64,000 nucleotides of DNA from Chaetorhynchus papuensis. Its lineage: Eukaryota > Chordata > Aves > Passeriformes > Rhipiduridae. The position numbers were made by a program, and so were the translations under genes. The DNA is taken from positions 1-64,000 of the forward strand of contig VWYX01000928.1 of assembly GCA_013396525.1 (NCBI GenBank), written 5' to 3'. This document shows positions 39,951 to 54,800 of the stretch, one piece after another; positions within the stretch are counted from its first letter, which is position 1; each line of letters begins with the position of its first letter. The notes under the pieces are model-generated. The model was given only the letters and a program-made list of their open reading frames with translations. It was not told where the DNA came from and did not search any database.

Positions 39951-42900
39951 ATCCCACGAGGGGAACACAAGTAAGAGAAAATGCTGCTTTGCAGGGGTTA
40001 AACCAGTGCAGTTCTCTAAACCAAAGCACAAGCATTTCCCAGTGGAAAGCCCAGAGCCCTGCTGCACACCCTGAATCTGCTCAGGAGGTTTTGCAGGAGC
40101 ATCCCATGGACCCCACAGGATCCTGGCTGGCACCTCCACCCAGTTCTGCCCTCTGACACACGGACAGAAGTGGGAGCAGTGTCTGGTGGAATAAATATGA
40201 CAGAAATATGGTCTTTTGGACCCAGTTCTTCCACGGATCCAGTCCTTACACTTCTGTGAGCACTGCAGCCAGATACCCAGTGTCTGGTTTCTGAAATAGC
40301 TGCCTTCTATAATTAGTTTTTTTTAATCTGTGTCTTTTTCAAACACTCTCTGGTGTCCTTTTCCCCTCACATTACTGAGTTTTGAAGGCAGATAAACACG
40401 CTTCCAGCCAATTCGTTATTTCCTTATCTTTTAAAACAACACACTGTGGAGCTTGTAGTCCTCTGACTGTGGTGAAGCTTCGGCAAAACTCATTTTTCAA
40501 TTTAAGTCTATGCCATCTTTCAAGAATGAGATGTACACGGTTACGACTTCTTAGAGCTGTGTTGTAAGCCATAAAAATAAACATGCAGCCTCAGAGATGC
40601 GGAGAGGAAAATGACATTTTCGTAACCTCACCAGGTTTTGCAAATTGATTTTTTTTTTTTTTTGCAAATCTTGGTTTTCTTTGTACCTGGTGGCCACGAT
40701 TTCAGAGTTGAACAGCAGTGCTGAGTGCAGCCAGGCAGCACGTGCCACGTGTAATTTTTTAATTTCCTGGTAGCAGCCATTCTTACAGGCACAATAGCAG
40801 GTTTGTTTACTTTTTGTTCTTCATCAGCCCTTTTATTAACGTTGTTAGATCTCCTGAGTGCACCTGGCTGGGCAGTGACTGAGCATAATGGCATCTTTGC
40901 CCTGGGCTCTTGGAGACAGTGCATATGGATGGGGAAGGCAGCAGATAATATGGATGCAAATTTCAAACTCCTGCTTGTATCCCCCAGGCACTGCAGGAGG
41001 AAAAATCTCAAGGAAATCGGCGAGAACAATGTGGCTTTGAGGTCCTACTCAAGGTATAGACTTGAGAACACCGCTCAGGCTCCGTGCAGGATTGTCCTCT
41101 GCACAATAATGGAATAGAAATGTATTTCAGCGAGGAGAACCTGCACCCTGTGGCTGAAAGCTCAGCCCTGAGGCAGAGCACCACAGAACTGGGTTTGCCA
41201 GGCAGAGCCTGAAGGAGCCTGCACAGGATCGGGACACCAGAAATGCAACCCCATGGTTCTGCTGCTGAGCCCCTGCTAACGATCCCTAGCACGGAGCACC
41301 CTCATTTGGACTAATCAGGGCGAGGAGGAGCCGTCCTTAATGATCCAAGGGAGGCATTTTCAGCCTTTGACCCAAGCTCTCTTGCCTACAGAACCACTCA
41401 TATGGAAAAAGCAACTGTCTTGTTCTATTTGTGTAATTTTGCCTTATCTTACTGGAGTTTTCTTGTTTCTTTAAAGGGTTTCACACTGATAAAGCCCTGC
41501 ATGCCCCACGGGACAGAGCTGGTGTGACTCCAGCAGTTCACTGCTCTTCAGCCTCTGACAGTAAAACAGACTGAACCTTCTGAGCTGATTTATCAGGTTT
41601 TGCACTTCCCAAGGCAGAGTCTCCCCTGGAGCAGCAGTGTCCATTCCTTTAGTACAGTGTAAGTGCTGCAGAAATCTCACAAACATACTGCTGCTCCTCC
41701 ACTAGCAGGAAAGAAAAATGAGCTTTGTCTTTAGGCATTTTTTAAAATCAGTGCCATCATTACTGACAATGGATTTTCTTACTCCTTTTTTCACGGATGC
41801 ACGCCCATGTCCTGGAGGATGCTGCACTCTCATTTGCATCTGAGGTCTCCTCCAAGCTTCAGAACCTGTGTCAGTCTGGTAATTAGTTTGAAGAGAGAAT
41901 TAATTAAATTGGAGTGCTAGAATGAATTCCACAATACCCTGGGAAGTCTGATATTTGTAATCAACTATGGAACTGTTGCTAGGACACTGGAATTGTTGAA
42001 TTTTTGGAAAAAACATCAATTCAAATATTTGCCTGTCTAAAGCTATGAATCCAAGATATACAAGAGTTTAGCTGGTCCTGTGAACAATTTTTTAGTGCTT
42101 TCATTTATAATATATTAACTCCTTACTCAGAAAACATATGGAAAAGCCCACAAGAATCTACTACTGCATGTACAAGATAAATTCCTAAAGAGAAACACAT
42201 TATAGCTGATGAATTGTCAATTCCCTGACCTTTTTCCTCTGGTGCCCTATCAGAGCTGCAAGGACATGCAGAAGGCAATTAACATCTATTAAGAATGTTA
42301 GGTTTAGTTTGCACATCTGACAGGAGCACGTCATCCCCCACAGCAGGAAAACATATATAACACTGAAATATAAAGGACTTGGTGATGGAGCTTGTACCAC
42401 CTTAACCACAACAACTGCACCAAAATTCAGTGTTTACCCTTGGTTTTACCAGGTTCTTTTTCTCAGTTTCCTACCTGTGGCCCCATGGAAATCCCTGAAT
42501 AGTTCTACTCCCTCTCCAGAACTCAACTTCAATTACTTTCACAAAGTTTTCTCATCCTTAATTGTCATTTATCCAAGTTATAATGATTTAATCCTTTAAT
42601 CTCTTGTCAATCACGACAATCTTCCCCTCTGTTTTTCTTTTCACGATGTTCAACCACCCCAGCAGTGACAGACAGACCCCAGCAAGATTGTGGTGCACAC
42701 AGGGAAACATTTTCTGGTGGGAATCATCTCAGGATGTGTCTTCTCAACTCTCTTCAGCAGACTCTGCCTTGCTCTGTCCATAGTATTCCAACAGATGAAT
42801 AGTTCATTTTATTGCATTTTAGAGATAACATCCATTTTCTTCATTATTATTTTGCCTTCAGTTCCAATCCTTTGCTTTCATTGTCTGACAGAGACTTCGG

Positions 42901-45778
42901 GGTAGAGAAACTGGGGATATAGAGAATCCACAACTGATGAGGTGAAACTAAAGCCATCAGAAGAAAAGCCCACATTATCCACATGGCTTTCTTTCTAAAC
43001 TTATTTTTAGCTGTCAGAAAGTTGGTGAAAGTTGGTTGCACAGAAGGTGATTCCCAAAACCATTATTCAATTCTTCCCCTCTGTTTCTCCATCACTTTTT
43101 TCCCTGTTCTTATTCCATTAATGAGATACTAGAGAAGATTGGGTGAGTATTGTGTAATTTAAATTGGTCTCTATTCCTAGCACGCTATTTCTCTCTTCTG
43201 AGCTGGCATGGGATCTGTCTTAGCTTCAGCCCAGAGGAACAGCAAACTCTACTCCCTGGGATACAACTGAGTCCATCAGCGATGAATGTTTTGTTCTCAT
43301 TGTTACCAATCTCCAATAAATCCATTTCACATAAAACTAGGACACTTTCAAAAATACCTGACATTGTCATTTTACGTACAAAAAGATATAATAATAGTGC
43401 AGTGACTGCTGCTGGCTAAACCCACCTGTGACAGCCCACGACCCTTTTCTCTTGCCTTACACAGGCTCCAACTCCTCTAACTGTGACTGCAAGGGATACG
43501 ATGGGTGTTGGGAATTACAGCTGATGACCCTGAGAAAAAAAAAATGCAATTTATTGTCAATTGTCCATTCTAATCTGTGGGAAAAACAAAATACTTTTCT
43601 TGAAATGCTGTGTGAAAAAAACAAGTTTTGGCCCCCGGACGTTTGGAACATAAAATAACCACTCGCTTCGCTCTTCCCTCGCGATGCAGATGAGCCCCCA
43701 GAGTGCTCATAAATCTTGGCAGGCCAAAGGAGGCAGGGTTGTGCCAGCTTTTTCCCTGCTCAGTTGTAGTTAGTGTTTTTAACACAGCGATCCATAACAA
43801 CGCCCTTAATGCTGTTCCTTGGAACTCGGGCCTGAAGCTCTGTTTCAACTCACTGAGGTCCTAGGACGTGGAGATCAGCTGGAGATATTGCTGCCAAAAA
43901 ATAGTTAATGCACGTGCTGGTAGACCCCAGGAAGGGGGGGGCTCTGCATTTCAAACAGCTGCTCTTCAACTGGAGCAGGAGGAGAGAAAAAAAGAAGTTC
44001 CCAGTTCTATTCACTTTTGTTCCTGGTACATCAGTGAGATTTGCATTTAAATGTAGAGTTCAAGGCACCAGAGGTCTAAAATTCCTATAAAACCAGCTTT
44101 TGTGTCTGTACTGAGCTCTGTTCAGACTGAGATGTACATGGAAGAAAGCAGCTCACACACACTGCAGACACATCCTCCTAAGGCATCACACGAGCCTTTG
44201 CTTTCAATAATTAATTCGTGGCCAGTTCATTAGTACACTGAAATCTAAAATGTCATTTCAGCTCACCTGATTTTTACCTCTTTGTCTGGACACTTTCCAG
44301 ATTAACACTCGGGTTATTTAAAGAGAATTCCTGTGAGTGAAGAAACGAGATGGAAGTGGGGATATATAACTTATTTTATCCCCATGATTATATTAATCAC
44401 AACTTCTGATCTTCTCAACCCCTGATCTCCTTCCCAGCCATCAGTTTTGTCGAGTCTGCTCCTGACATTTGTAGCAGGGCACAGTTTGCTTCCTTACAGT
44501 TTCTGCCAGGACACCACATATTTTGGGATGCCTGGAGAGACCAGAGTCAGTGGCTGCACTGCACCACGGGTGACAGCTGGATTCTGAGCACACTGAGTGG
44601 AAGCTTGTGAGCTGCTGACTGCTATGGAAACGGAACAAACCCCAGCCCAGACCTGGGACCTGCCCGGATCCTCAGCACATCGAATCACAACTTGTGTGTT
44701 TAAAGCACTGGACTTCTCAGGGTTGCTGTTTTGTTCAGGACCACAGCCCACACATGGAATATTATCCTGTTTTTCACCATTCTAGTTTGGTTGAAGTTCT
44801 TTCTCCTAACGAAACCTTTTCATCCCAAATTGAAACCATGGCTAGTGCAGCCTTCTGAACCTCTAATGAGATGTGGCTGTGGGAATCCTCAAGACCAGTG
44901 AGTTTGAATCTTAAAACATATTTGTGTTTATGTAGAGGAAATATGAGAAAGCATATTTTGACTAATGGTATCACCCCAGAGAAAAACACACTTGTTATAA
45001 ATATGTTCCATTGCAGTTGCTGGAAATCTAACAAAATTGCCATAAACAGGACTTACATCAATGTTTCTGCTTGACCTTTCTGGGAGAATAAAAGTACCTT
45101 CTGGGAACGCAAAACAAATGAATTTTTTGGAAACAAAATGAGTAACACAGCCCTTCCTCTTTATAAAATGGAGCCCTGATATAGCTGCTGCTTAGTAACA
45201 GCTCCTCCAAACGAGCCATAAAACACCAGATGTAAAGGTGCGCACGTGTGCGGCTCCACTCCAGGCTCTGATGCAAAACTCAGAAACACTCATGCTGAGG
45301 GCAGAAGAATTTGAGATTTTAGATGAATAGCAGTTTCAAAATGAGAACCATACCCTTCCAGCCACGGATAAGCTGTGCAATCACCTCCCCTGATGTGGTT
45401 TCTGCTGGGTGATGTGCTGGAGCTGCGAGAGCTGTTGCATCCCATCTCCCAGTTAGCTCTCTTCTGCATTTTCCCCTTAGGGAAAAGATGTCCTGTCTGG
45501 CACTGAAAACCTGCTAGAAATAGTGTGATAAAAACCCACACGTTTTGAGAACGTGGTTAACTTACAAAAACAACTATCAGCACCAGAAAAATTGAATATA
45601 TTTAATAGGACCAGACGGGTACCGAGACACTTAATGCAAATAACAGTCAGTGTTTCTGCCCATAATTAAATATCACAGATAAATGTAAATGCAGCACTGA
45701 ACCAGCACTAAGGAAATTGCACTTTTCCCCTTCAGGCATTATTCCAAATAACCTGTTAAATTGAATTAATTATCATGA
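39951..45778. other. Intergenic, no gene seen
   Basis: Unique AT-rich sequence with a T15 run at 40649-40663 and a G8 run at 43934-43941. No gene, RNA gene or clear mobile element is recognised. Confidence 0.7.
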
Positions 45779-45840
45779 TCCATAGAATCCTGAGGTGGAA
45801 GGGGCCCACAAGGATCATCGAGTCCAGCCTCCAGGATCCA
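45779..45840 (-). mobile_element. Short CR1-like tail fragment
   Basis: CATAGAATCCTGAGGTGGAA, GGGGCCCACAAGGATCATCG, AGTCCAGCCT is the reverse complement of a CR1 3' terminus. Only about 60 bases remain. Confidence 0.7.
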
Positions 45841-48800
45841 AATTAAAGTACTTTGTAATATCTTATACAAACAGCTAAAAAGACTCTTTAGTACTGCTAC
45901 CAAATCCCATTTTTATACCCATTCCTAGCAGCAGCTGCAGAATGTTCACATCAGAACACCATTAGCCTACAAGTGTAACAAAGCTCTCGGGGACTCCTCG
46001 TCTCTGAGGCTGGTGGCCACTGAAGCAGTTTGGTCCCTTCCTCAGCTCCTCACGTTAGTGAAATAAGAAACCTGAGTGCTTCTTTGCAAAAGACAACCCC
46101 CCTAAAGAAAGGAAATAATTTAAACCCAGGTGGAATTTCTGATGCATCAGAAAACACAAAAATCACATCAGAAATCAGAAATACCCAACAAGCACAAAAA
46201 ACGATGATCCTGAGCTCAGCACGTTTGCCTTGCAGAGCCTGACAAAGCAAAGCGAGCGACTCCCAAAGCACCCTGAGCAGGATCCTGCAGGTTTGCAGGC
46301 AGCCCAGAGCCTTCCAGCCCCAGCACAGCTCCAGTGCAGCTCCACCTTGGCTCTTCCTCTCTGCCTGCTGCCAACTGGCCCCGTCACCAGGCAGAGCTGA
46401 GCCTTTGCTCAGCCCTCTGTGCCACAGGCAGAGCCAAAGGCAAGGCTGCCTCTCACCCCCTCCACAGCAAAATCCCACCTTTCACACAAGTCATGCAGTG
46501 TGAGTGGGGGTTTACAGCAGTTTTCCAAAGCCATCAGGAGATAGAGTCATTCCTGCTCACCCCATCCTGCAGCTCTCCCCTCTCCTTCCTCTCTCTCTGC
46601 ACATCCACATGGTAAAATTAAGTGGGTCTTAACAGGTCCGTAAGTGGGATATACCCAAGTGTTTCCAATTTACCCTCAGTGAACTTGAATGGAAAACATT
46701 TGAAAATGAAATTCTGGGTGAAATCTTACAGCATTGCTGCAGCATATGGAGCCAATTTCAAATAGCACTTTGATAATATCATGATCTGTTAGAAAGTGTT
46801 CACCTTATACCAAAGATATTATAAACTCAGTTGCCTCACTCAGTGTATGTTCATCTTATGATCCATAAGAAAGCTATTTAGTGGATTGTGAAATATGAAC
46901 TTTGGCCAGAGCTAATTTAAGAGAGATCGTTACACTACGGATGGTGCAGCTTGTTTCTTCTGTGAGTTTTATATTATTCAACTGTTCACAGCTAGTAAAT
47001 TCACATCTAATAAGCTGCAAAAGTTATCAGATGAAGCACAGCCCATTGTAATCCCCACATGAAGCAAATAGCTGATAAAAAAATTAGTTCCAGCATGTGT
47101 TACAAATACTTTTGCAAACAGCATCTGATAAAAGAATTGGCTTTATTAGCAACTAACTCATTCACACAATGGAGAAAATGCAAAAATGTGTTCTATCTCT
47201 ACAGGCCACAGCATTTCTCAAGTGCTTATGAGGAAAAAAAAAAAAATCGACTTAACTGGAAACAAAAGCCCATCCAGACCACATCTCCTGGCAGGCACAT
47301 ACCTTGGCACTGGGAATGCAGTGGTGGGAATATGCTGAAATGCAAGGGATTTGCAGGATGTAAGGCACAGGCAAGAAGGCATTTGTGTAATGACAACCTT
47401 GTCAAAGAAAGTAGTAAATTTACACCCCACTTCTTGAGACAAAGGAAGAGCCAGTGACTCCCACCGTGAGTCCAGGTGACTCCTGGCACTGTCCAAGGGC
47501 TGGCCCAGAAACCAGGGCACAAATCTGTGCTGGGGCTGGGCTGTCCCCTCTGCCTGGGCCAGGGAGGCTGGTGTGGAGCTGGAACTTGCCTGTGCTCCTC
47601 AGGAGATCCTCCAGGGTGTAAACACCTCTCCAGAGCCTCCTGACCCCACAGCAGCAAACAGCAACAAGCAGGAGCTTACACAGAGGTTCTGGTATCGTGC
47701 ACCAGGAAGGACACTCAGGGATAGATCTGAGAAAGGTTAAACCTTGCAGGAGAGCAGGGTCTCCAGCAGTTGTTTGGAGCTAAAGGTGTCTTAGAAACAT
47801 CCACCATATGCAGGGATTGCTCCAAGCACTGAGCAGACTCAGGGAAAGGCACTGCGTACGTGTAGAACCAGGTAAGCGTGCTGACATGAGAATGAGCACT
47901 GAACCATCAGTGCTGAGTCCCGGGAACTTCACTCAATTCTTCTCTTGCTTTCACAAACTTTCACTATTGCCAGAGGCAGCTGAAATAAGAACGAAGAAAG
48001 GTATTTCAAATTTTAACCCTCAGAAAATCAGCGTTAAGCCTCGTACTGGGGACAGCCTCATACACCAGACATGGTGGAAATTTTGTTCAGATTTTCTTTC
48101 CCCTTCTTTAAGTCAGCCCTGAGCCTGCAGCAAGGCCAGAGGTTTCTCAGGTATCAGCAGGAGCAGCCCCTTTCCTCTGCCTCATTGCTCCTTCACTCCA
48201 GCAGCAATTCCTCTGCCTCTGAAGTCTGTCAGCTTTTCTTGCCAAAGAGAAAGGAATGACAAAAGCATTCAAAGAAAAAGAAAAACAGAGAGATCCCAAG
48301 CCTCATGTGTGACATAAAGCAAACAATTCACATGATCTTTATTTTTGTAACCCTCGTCCTCCTCTCACCCTCATGCCTGTTGTTATCACTCAGCATGTTA
48401 TTGTTATTACTTCAAATTTGTTTTTAAAAGTGCCTATCCAGTGCTGGAGGTGCCTGAATACACACAGAAAATATACAAAACATATGTCCAACTCAGACCC
48501 TGCATTCCCCGAGGAAGGGCTGGTATCCCTGCCGTGCACTCAGCACACTTATGGCATGAACAAATTATGAACAATAATAATAAAGAATAACTCGTGCCTA
48601 TTTATCTGTTTGGTCTATGAAACTGATCTGTCAATGACCCTGAAAACTCTCGGTGACACACACTGTGCTGGAGTTAAAACCAAGTTGCTCTTTCCATTAA
48701 TTTTTTTCCAAAAGCTTGAGTCAAAATCCCAGGGTAGGTGACACAGGGCGACCCTCCTGCTTTTGATGTGAATGGGAAAGGATTTGTCTTTTTATATCAA

Positions 48801-51800
48801 AGCTAGCTGGGAAGAGGAGGTGGGTGGCCATGAAAGGGAAAAGCCATGAAATTATCTCCATTGGTTTATAAGAAACAGCCATTCGATGGGATTTTGGGAG
48901 GGGGAAACCTTCTGAAAAATGTGCTGGTGTGATTCCTCTGGAGACCAGCACATGTGAGCCAAGGCTGGGATGGAGCAGGGGGGCAGGAGAAGTTCTTCCC
49001 TTAATTGAGAACACACTTGTTTGCAGAGTTCAATGTCGGGAACTCCAACATTGTTTTGAAAAGACAGAGCACTGTGTAGGTGTCGGAATTCAGAGGGGGC
49101 AGAACAGAACTGGGTGGAAAAAGGCAGCTGTGACGATTTAAGGCTCCGAACACCTTTAGCCGGTTCCCTTCCTGTGCCCCACCAACCGGCCCTGGCTCTT
49201 GGCTGAGCTGGGAGAGGCAAACCCGGCTCCTCCTGACCTCCTCCAGCACCTCCTTCCTCCTGCCTACACCCAGCCTGGTCCCCTGGGGCCTCCCACAGCC
49301 CCTGCCCGGGCTGCTGCTAGAACAGAACACAAACCCAGCAGAGACAGCCCTAAAAACCAAAAAGCCCTTTACAAATCCAGGTCATTTTCATTACCAGGAC
49401 AACGTTTCTGTACATTGGTGGGAGTCCTGTCAAAAGACAGAATCCATGGAGAGGATGAAGGTAATTATCATCCTCACACGAGTTCAGGTGCTGCTGCTCT
49501 GGTGCAATGACAGCTTTGTGTTCCTGCTTTTGAGACCAACAGGTGAAGACAAGGTAGGTCTGCAGAACTCAAATCAGATTACATTTACCTAAATATCACC
49601 CTTATCTACTAGATGCCTTTTTAAATGCACTGCAGCTCTGAAACGGAGTAAAACATTGTAAGAAATGAGACTTTTACTCAGAGGTTGTAATATTCCTAAT
49701 CCTAATCAATAAACCGACTGACCTAAGTTAAGGTATTGAACTAGGATTAGTTGTGAACAGGTGATTGTTATTGAAAGCCAATTATGCTGCCCAGGTATGG
49801 GTGAACCAACTGAACCAGTGCTGCAACCAGCAAATAATTCTGATCAAAATATTCTATATATTATTTTTTTTCTTAAGTATGTAATTTTGCCTGCTCAACA
49901 GTTATTTTCTCTTTACAGAAAGTAAACTCTCTTTTGTCATAGCTGACCTGGCAGCAGACCAACGATACAGGGCTTCTGACTTAGAGAGACAAGCAGGTAC
50001 CACTGTGATAGAGGATAAAAGGCACAAGGCAGACAGCCAGGATCAGGTTGATTTGATGTGTTCTTCTGCTTGAGTCTCTTTATCTCATCTTTTATGTCTT
50101 GGCCACCCTTAGTAACAAATGTGGTTCCTCCTTCCCATCATTGTATAGTTTCATTTCTCTTTTATCAGAGGAATTCAGCCAGAAGAGAGAAAATAGCAAG
50201 GAGAACATTCTGATTGTGGGGATAATTAGCAGGGTTTTACATAATAAATTAAACAACTAAAGCTCCTAAAAGTCTCAGCTGGGGTGAGCCAGCAGAACAC
50301 CAAGGGCTCAGCACAGCCCATTTTCCCTACAACACTGAAGGACAAAATGCATCAATCTCTCTGTGCTTTAATCACACCATGGGGATCCCAACAGGTGCCT
50401 GGAGCTGGATCAGGAACCTCTGCCATCAACACATCCTCTTATCTCTTATCTCGTGCATGCTCTTCTTGCCAACCCCAGACAGGCAGGACACGCTGCCACC
50501 AAACCCCACTTCCATTTAATTATTGTAACAACACTCATGTGAACCTTAAAATTCACAGGGAGATCTTCTTTTTGCTTTATCTTAAACGCAGGAAGAGGAA
50601 ATACTGTGGTACCCAAAGACATGTCACAACTGGTTCTCACCTAATGTCATCAAGATATTTAGAAATAAAAAGCAGTATCACAAATTTCTGTCATAAATAT
50701 TCATTTATCTAAATAGCTGGGAGAAAAGGCTGGATTATTTAGTTAAATGCAGCTTCTGGTATTGTCTTGTGGGTTGGTTTGGCTTGGAATCAAATTAGTT
50801 TTTCAGATTTAAAAACCCTCTAACTTTCAGTCCAAAAGCTGACACATTTGCCCATCTCTTACAACCAGTAATTTATATTTTATCAGTTTAAGGGCCAGAG
50901 TGTAAACAAGTTCAATGATTTTTTTTTTTTTTTAGTTTGAATTTAAAAGCAGAAAACATCTCATAATGTTTTTGTAGGCAACTCGGTAATATTTAGCATA
51001 ACTGCTTGTATCAAACAATGCATTCATGTAATGGAAAAAAAATAGGAAGAAATTACACTTATGCCTAATCTGATTGCAAATGCTCTTGTTAGGCTCAGAT
51101 ATAACAATCAGATAGAGGTGTTGCTCTACTAACGTTTATGAGGAGGTTATCAGTGTAACCAGGCTGTGGAGAGAGGGGTTGAAGTAAAGAAACTTCATCC
51201 AAACTTGTGGTATTTCAGCTCTGAATTTCTCATCCCCTTAGGGGTGAGGCTGAAGGATATGGAATCTGGATCTAGTTCTCAGTTTTGTGGCTTGGTCTCT
51301 TTTCCAGTTCCCGCAGAAACATGTTCATCAAGATCTCCTGACATTTCTCTGCAATTTTTTTCTTTCTTTCAATGATAATTTGAAGCAAGCCCTGCCCTTT
51401 CCCCCCATAACATTATGCTTTTTACATCCCTGCAGCATGTAAACACTAAAAAATGCAAGCATAGCAACTCAGCAAAATACATAGAAACAAATGTTAACAG
51501 AACAGCCTTTTTTCCACGATTTTATAGGAGTTCCACAGAGCCGGGACTGCACACACAAACCAGAGCAGAGCTACACATAAACCAGAGAGTTCCTGTCCTG
51601 GTGAACAAAACCAGAGTGATTCTGGGGACTGAGATTGCTGGATAGGAGATTTCAGTGCTGTCCCACTAATGAATCATTCTGCAACAGTGGCTCTGTGTGC
51701 AACGCTAATTATGGTGATTAGAGAAGTCAATGCCTCGAGAATGCGGGTAAAAGCTGCATGGAAATGGGTAGTTTGACTCCTAAAAAATTACCAGCCCTTT

Positions 51801-54800
51801 CAAAATGGCTCCAATAAAAGGAAAATGTGGACGAAAAAATAGGCTCCCTTCCAAAAGATGGAATCAAAGCCCTGGTACCTTTTATCGTTGCTTCATCATA
51901 GCTAATAAAATTCCCGTAATTATCCGAGGACACTGAGGCCTTTTATCTGCGATGAGTGACACAGCATTGTGTGTCTGCAGTCAGAAAGGTAAATACAATA
52001 CATGCCTGTGACAGCATCCCAAGAAACAAAAATAAACAGAGATCCAGTTACAGATGAATACGGGCATAATCCTGAAATTGTAATTTCCCCTTCCAAGCTG
52101 TGCACCTTCCCAACCACCAAAACCACCACTGCCCCGCCTGCTTTTTTTCAGTGGCTGTCTGCTTTAGCCCAAGCTCCTGCAGAAATCGGCCTCCAAAATA
52201 CCTTTCTGTGTGTGTTTAATCACTAAAGTAGCCTCATCATTTAATCAAAAAGCCTCTGCTTTAATCAGTGCTCACCTTCCACTGCAGGCTCACAAGGAAC
52301 AGAGAGCATTCCTCTGTAACGAGCCTCCCTCCCTCCGGAAAAATGAGGGATTGTGTAGACACTGAAGGCTGAAATTCTCCCAATTTGCCCCAAGGGATGC
52401 CAAGTGTAGCTCAGACAAGTACAAAGGGAACCTGTTCTTGCTGCTTTTCAACTGTGGCCCTGCTGAAATTGCCCCGGGGGTTTCACGTTTCATTCTCCTA
52501 AGGTTACTGTCTCAGGCTTTTCTGTAGAAAACATTAAGGATGTAGGCCTTGCTTTAAAGCAGCTTCCCTGGGAATAAGACTGGGCTCATAATCTTACAGT
52601 AACAACTCACATGTTTGGTATTGTCCCTTTTCCGTGCATGAATCACACAGCCAGGACTTTGAAAAGAGCTCCTAATTGAATTTATTGAGAGATATATCCA
52701 CACATAAACACACACATACTTACCCACGGAATGGAAAGAAGGTAAAATCAAATAAAGCCAGCACTTCATACTGCACAAAGACTTGTAATCTTAAAATTTC
52801 ATGTTATTCTTAGACTTTTCATTAAAATTCTTGCCACAATCTTAGAAGGCACAAGCCAGCAACAGATCTTGTGCAGGAGGATCATTTGATCCACCGCTGA
52901 AATGCTGCCACTTCGGAGTGGAACAGAGCATCTGGTTTACACATTAGAATAGCTGGGGACATGAAATGAAGGTTCTTAAAACCACCTGAAGCTGTAAAGG
53001 AAAATGTAGGTAAAAGGAATTTTAATTAGCTGGATCCCTACAGCAAGAGCCCTGGGAACGCCGATGGATAAAGCAGGTAAGCTCTGCTGCTGATGTTTTG
53101 ACTCTCCTGACAAGCCCCAAAACCATTTCATCTTGCCTCAAAAAGATGTTCTCACCTAGCTCAGCTTCAAACCAAGTCTCCTGAGGCTGTAGAACCCACA
53201 GGTGCTGTGCTGGCCACGGTGGCTGTTACTGGAGCTGAGCTGGGTCCCGTGCGTGGCTCAGGGACACCGGGGCCTTCCTTATTCTGATTCTTTTTAAAAG
53301 AAAAATTAAGCATTTGTGAGACAGAAAAAGACAGAAAACTGATTTTCAAGGGTAGGCAAAGTGCAGCCTCTTGCTTCCCTCCCCTCCCTCCTCTGCTGTG
53401 ACAGACCCAATCCCTCTCCCCCTGAACATGACGATCCCATAACAGATCCCCTAACTCCAACTGGAAAAGGCTCTCGTTCCCAGCATGTGAGAAGATGAAG
53501 AAAAAAAATTACACCCCAGCCTGCTCTGTCACCACACAGAGATGATAAATCCTGGCTGGGGTGATCTAAGACATTTCATACAAATTCAGCCGGATCCCTG
53601 GGTCCTCACTGGCACTGGCACCGTGTCCCGGCCAAATAAAGTGAATTTTGCCTCTCACCCAGCAGATGTGCAGCCCCTGCTCTCACTGCTGCTGGAGATA
53701 CAATATAATCCATGTGCAGGGGATGACTACAATTTAATTTACACCAGTTGTAGCACAGAAATATAAGCCACCACACGGAGCTGAAATCATGGGATGGTGC
53801 CATCTGTATGTAATTGTCAGGGTTACGTTTTCCATTACATTTTCTGCTGGAGGAAGGGGAGGATATACAACTGGGCAGCAATCATAACAGTCAGGGCTTG
53901 CAAAATATCAGTCAGAAATCACACTTTGGTTTGCTAAAGGGGTGATTTGCATTTCATTCTGACACGTCAGAATGGTCCATTTCTAAACAATGTCAGAGAA
54001 AATGAGACGAAATTCAATTTTCATTCCAAATATTGTAAAGCAATAGGCCAAACAGATGGACAGGTATGGCATTACTTCATCTGTGGCATGCTAAGCTTGG
54101 CCACGGGCCTGCAGAGCACAAATGTTTCAGCAGTCCTCAGGGGTTAACAGGCAGCACGTTCAGTGAGGCCCAGAAATTAAAAGGTCTAGCAACTGTTGCT
54201 TTTTTACTTTAACCCTGCAAGAGGCTGCTAGGCTGGGAAAGCAGCTAGCTGGACTAATCAGCTTGGCATTTCGAAAGGAAAACTTCAGAAAATGTAATTG
54301 CAACAACTGGAAAACCACCCAAAATACGTTAAGCCTGAACTGATTTCTTCTGTTGCATGTGTTTTCTCGTAAAGCAAATACTTAAAAATACCCTGAATAC
54401 TCCTTATAGATAAGTGATTGTTATAGAATAGACTCTGCCAAGTCTTTAATCTGTTTGCATGCCCTAAACAATGCACAAGTAGGTTACAACTAGAAACTGA
54501 GGATGGAGTTCTGCGAATATTTTCTGTAGCATCAAAGGCACCTAAAAAAGACCCTGATGGACTCCACACCACCTTCCCCTTCACACCCTGCATGCCCTTG
54601 CCCTGCAGTTCACCTCTGAAGTTCCCTGAACCTCTGCTAAAACCCAGCCTTGAACAGAATATTTTCCTTCCAGAATCCCTGATGGCATCAGCTCCTGCAA
54701 GGGAGTCCCACACAGGGATCTGCAGAGAAGAAGTATTTTTAAGTACGCTTTTGCTGTGTGCATTTATCTAACAGTTCTGAGCTATACTGATGAAGCCAAT

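Noticed and set aside
39654..40156. Overlapping 161- and 162-codon frames on opposite strands
   Set aside because: They span a CR1 tail and show no domain. Mirror-image open frames suggest base composition rather than coding.
41832..41839. Octamer ATTTGCAT (also at 44039 and 53945)
   Set aside because: The count in the window is near chance for an 8-mer on two strands.
47226..47657. 143-codon - strand frame
   Set aside because: Pro/Gly/Trp-rich translation of a GC-richer patch, with no domain or exon structure.
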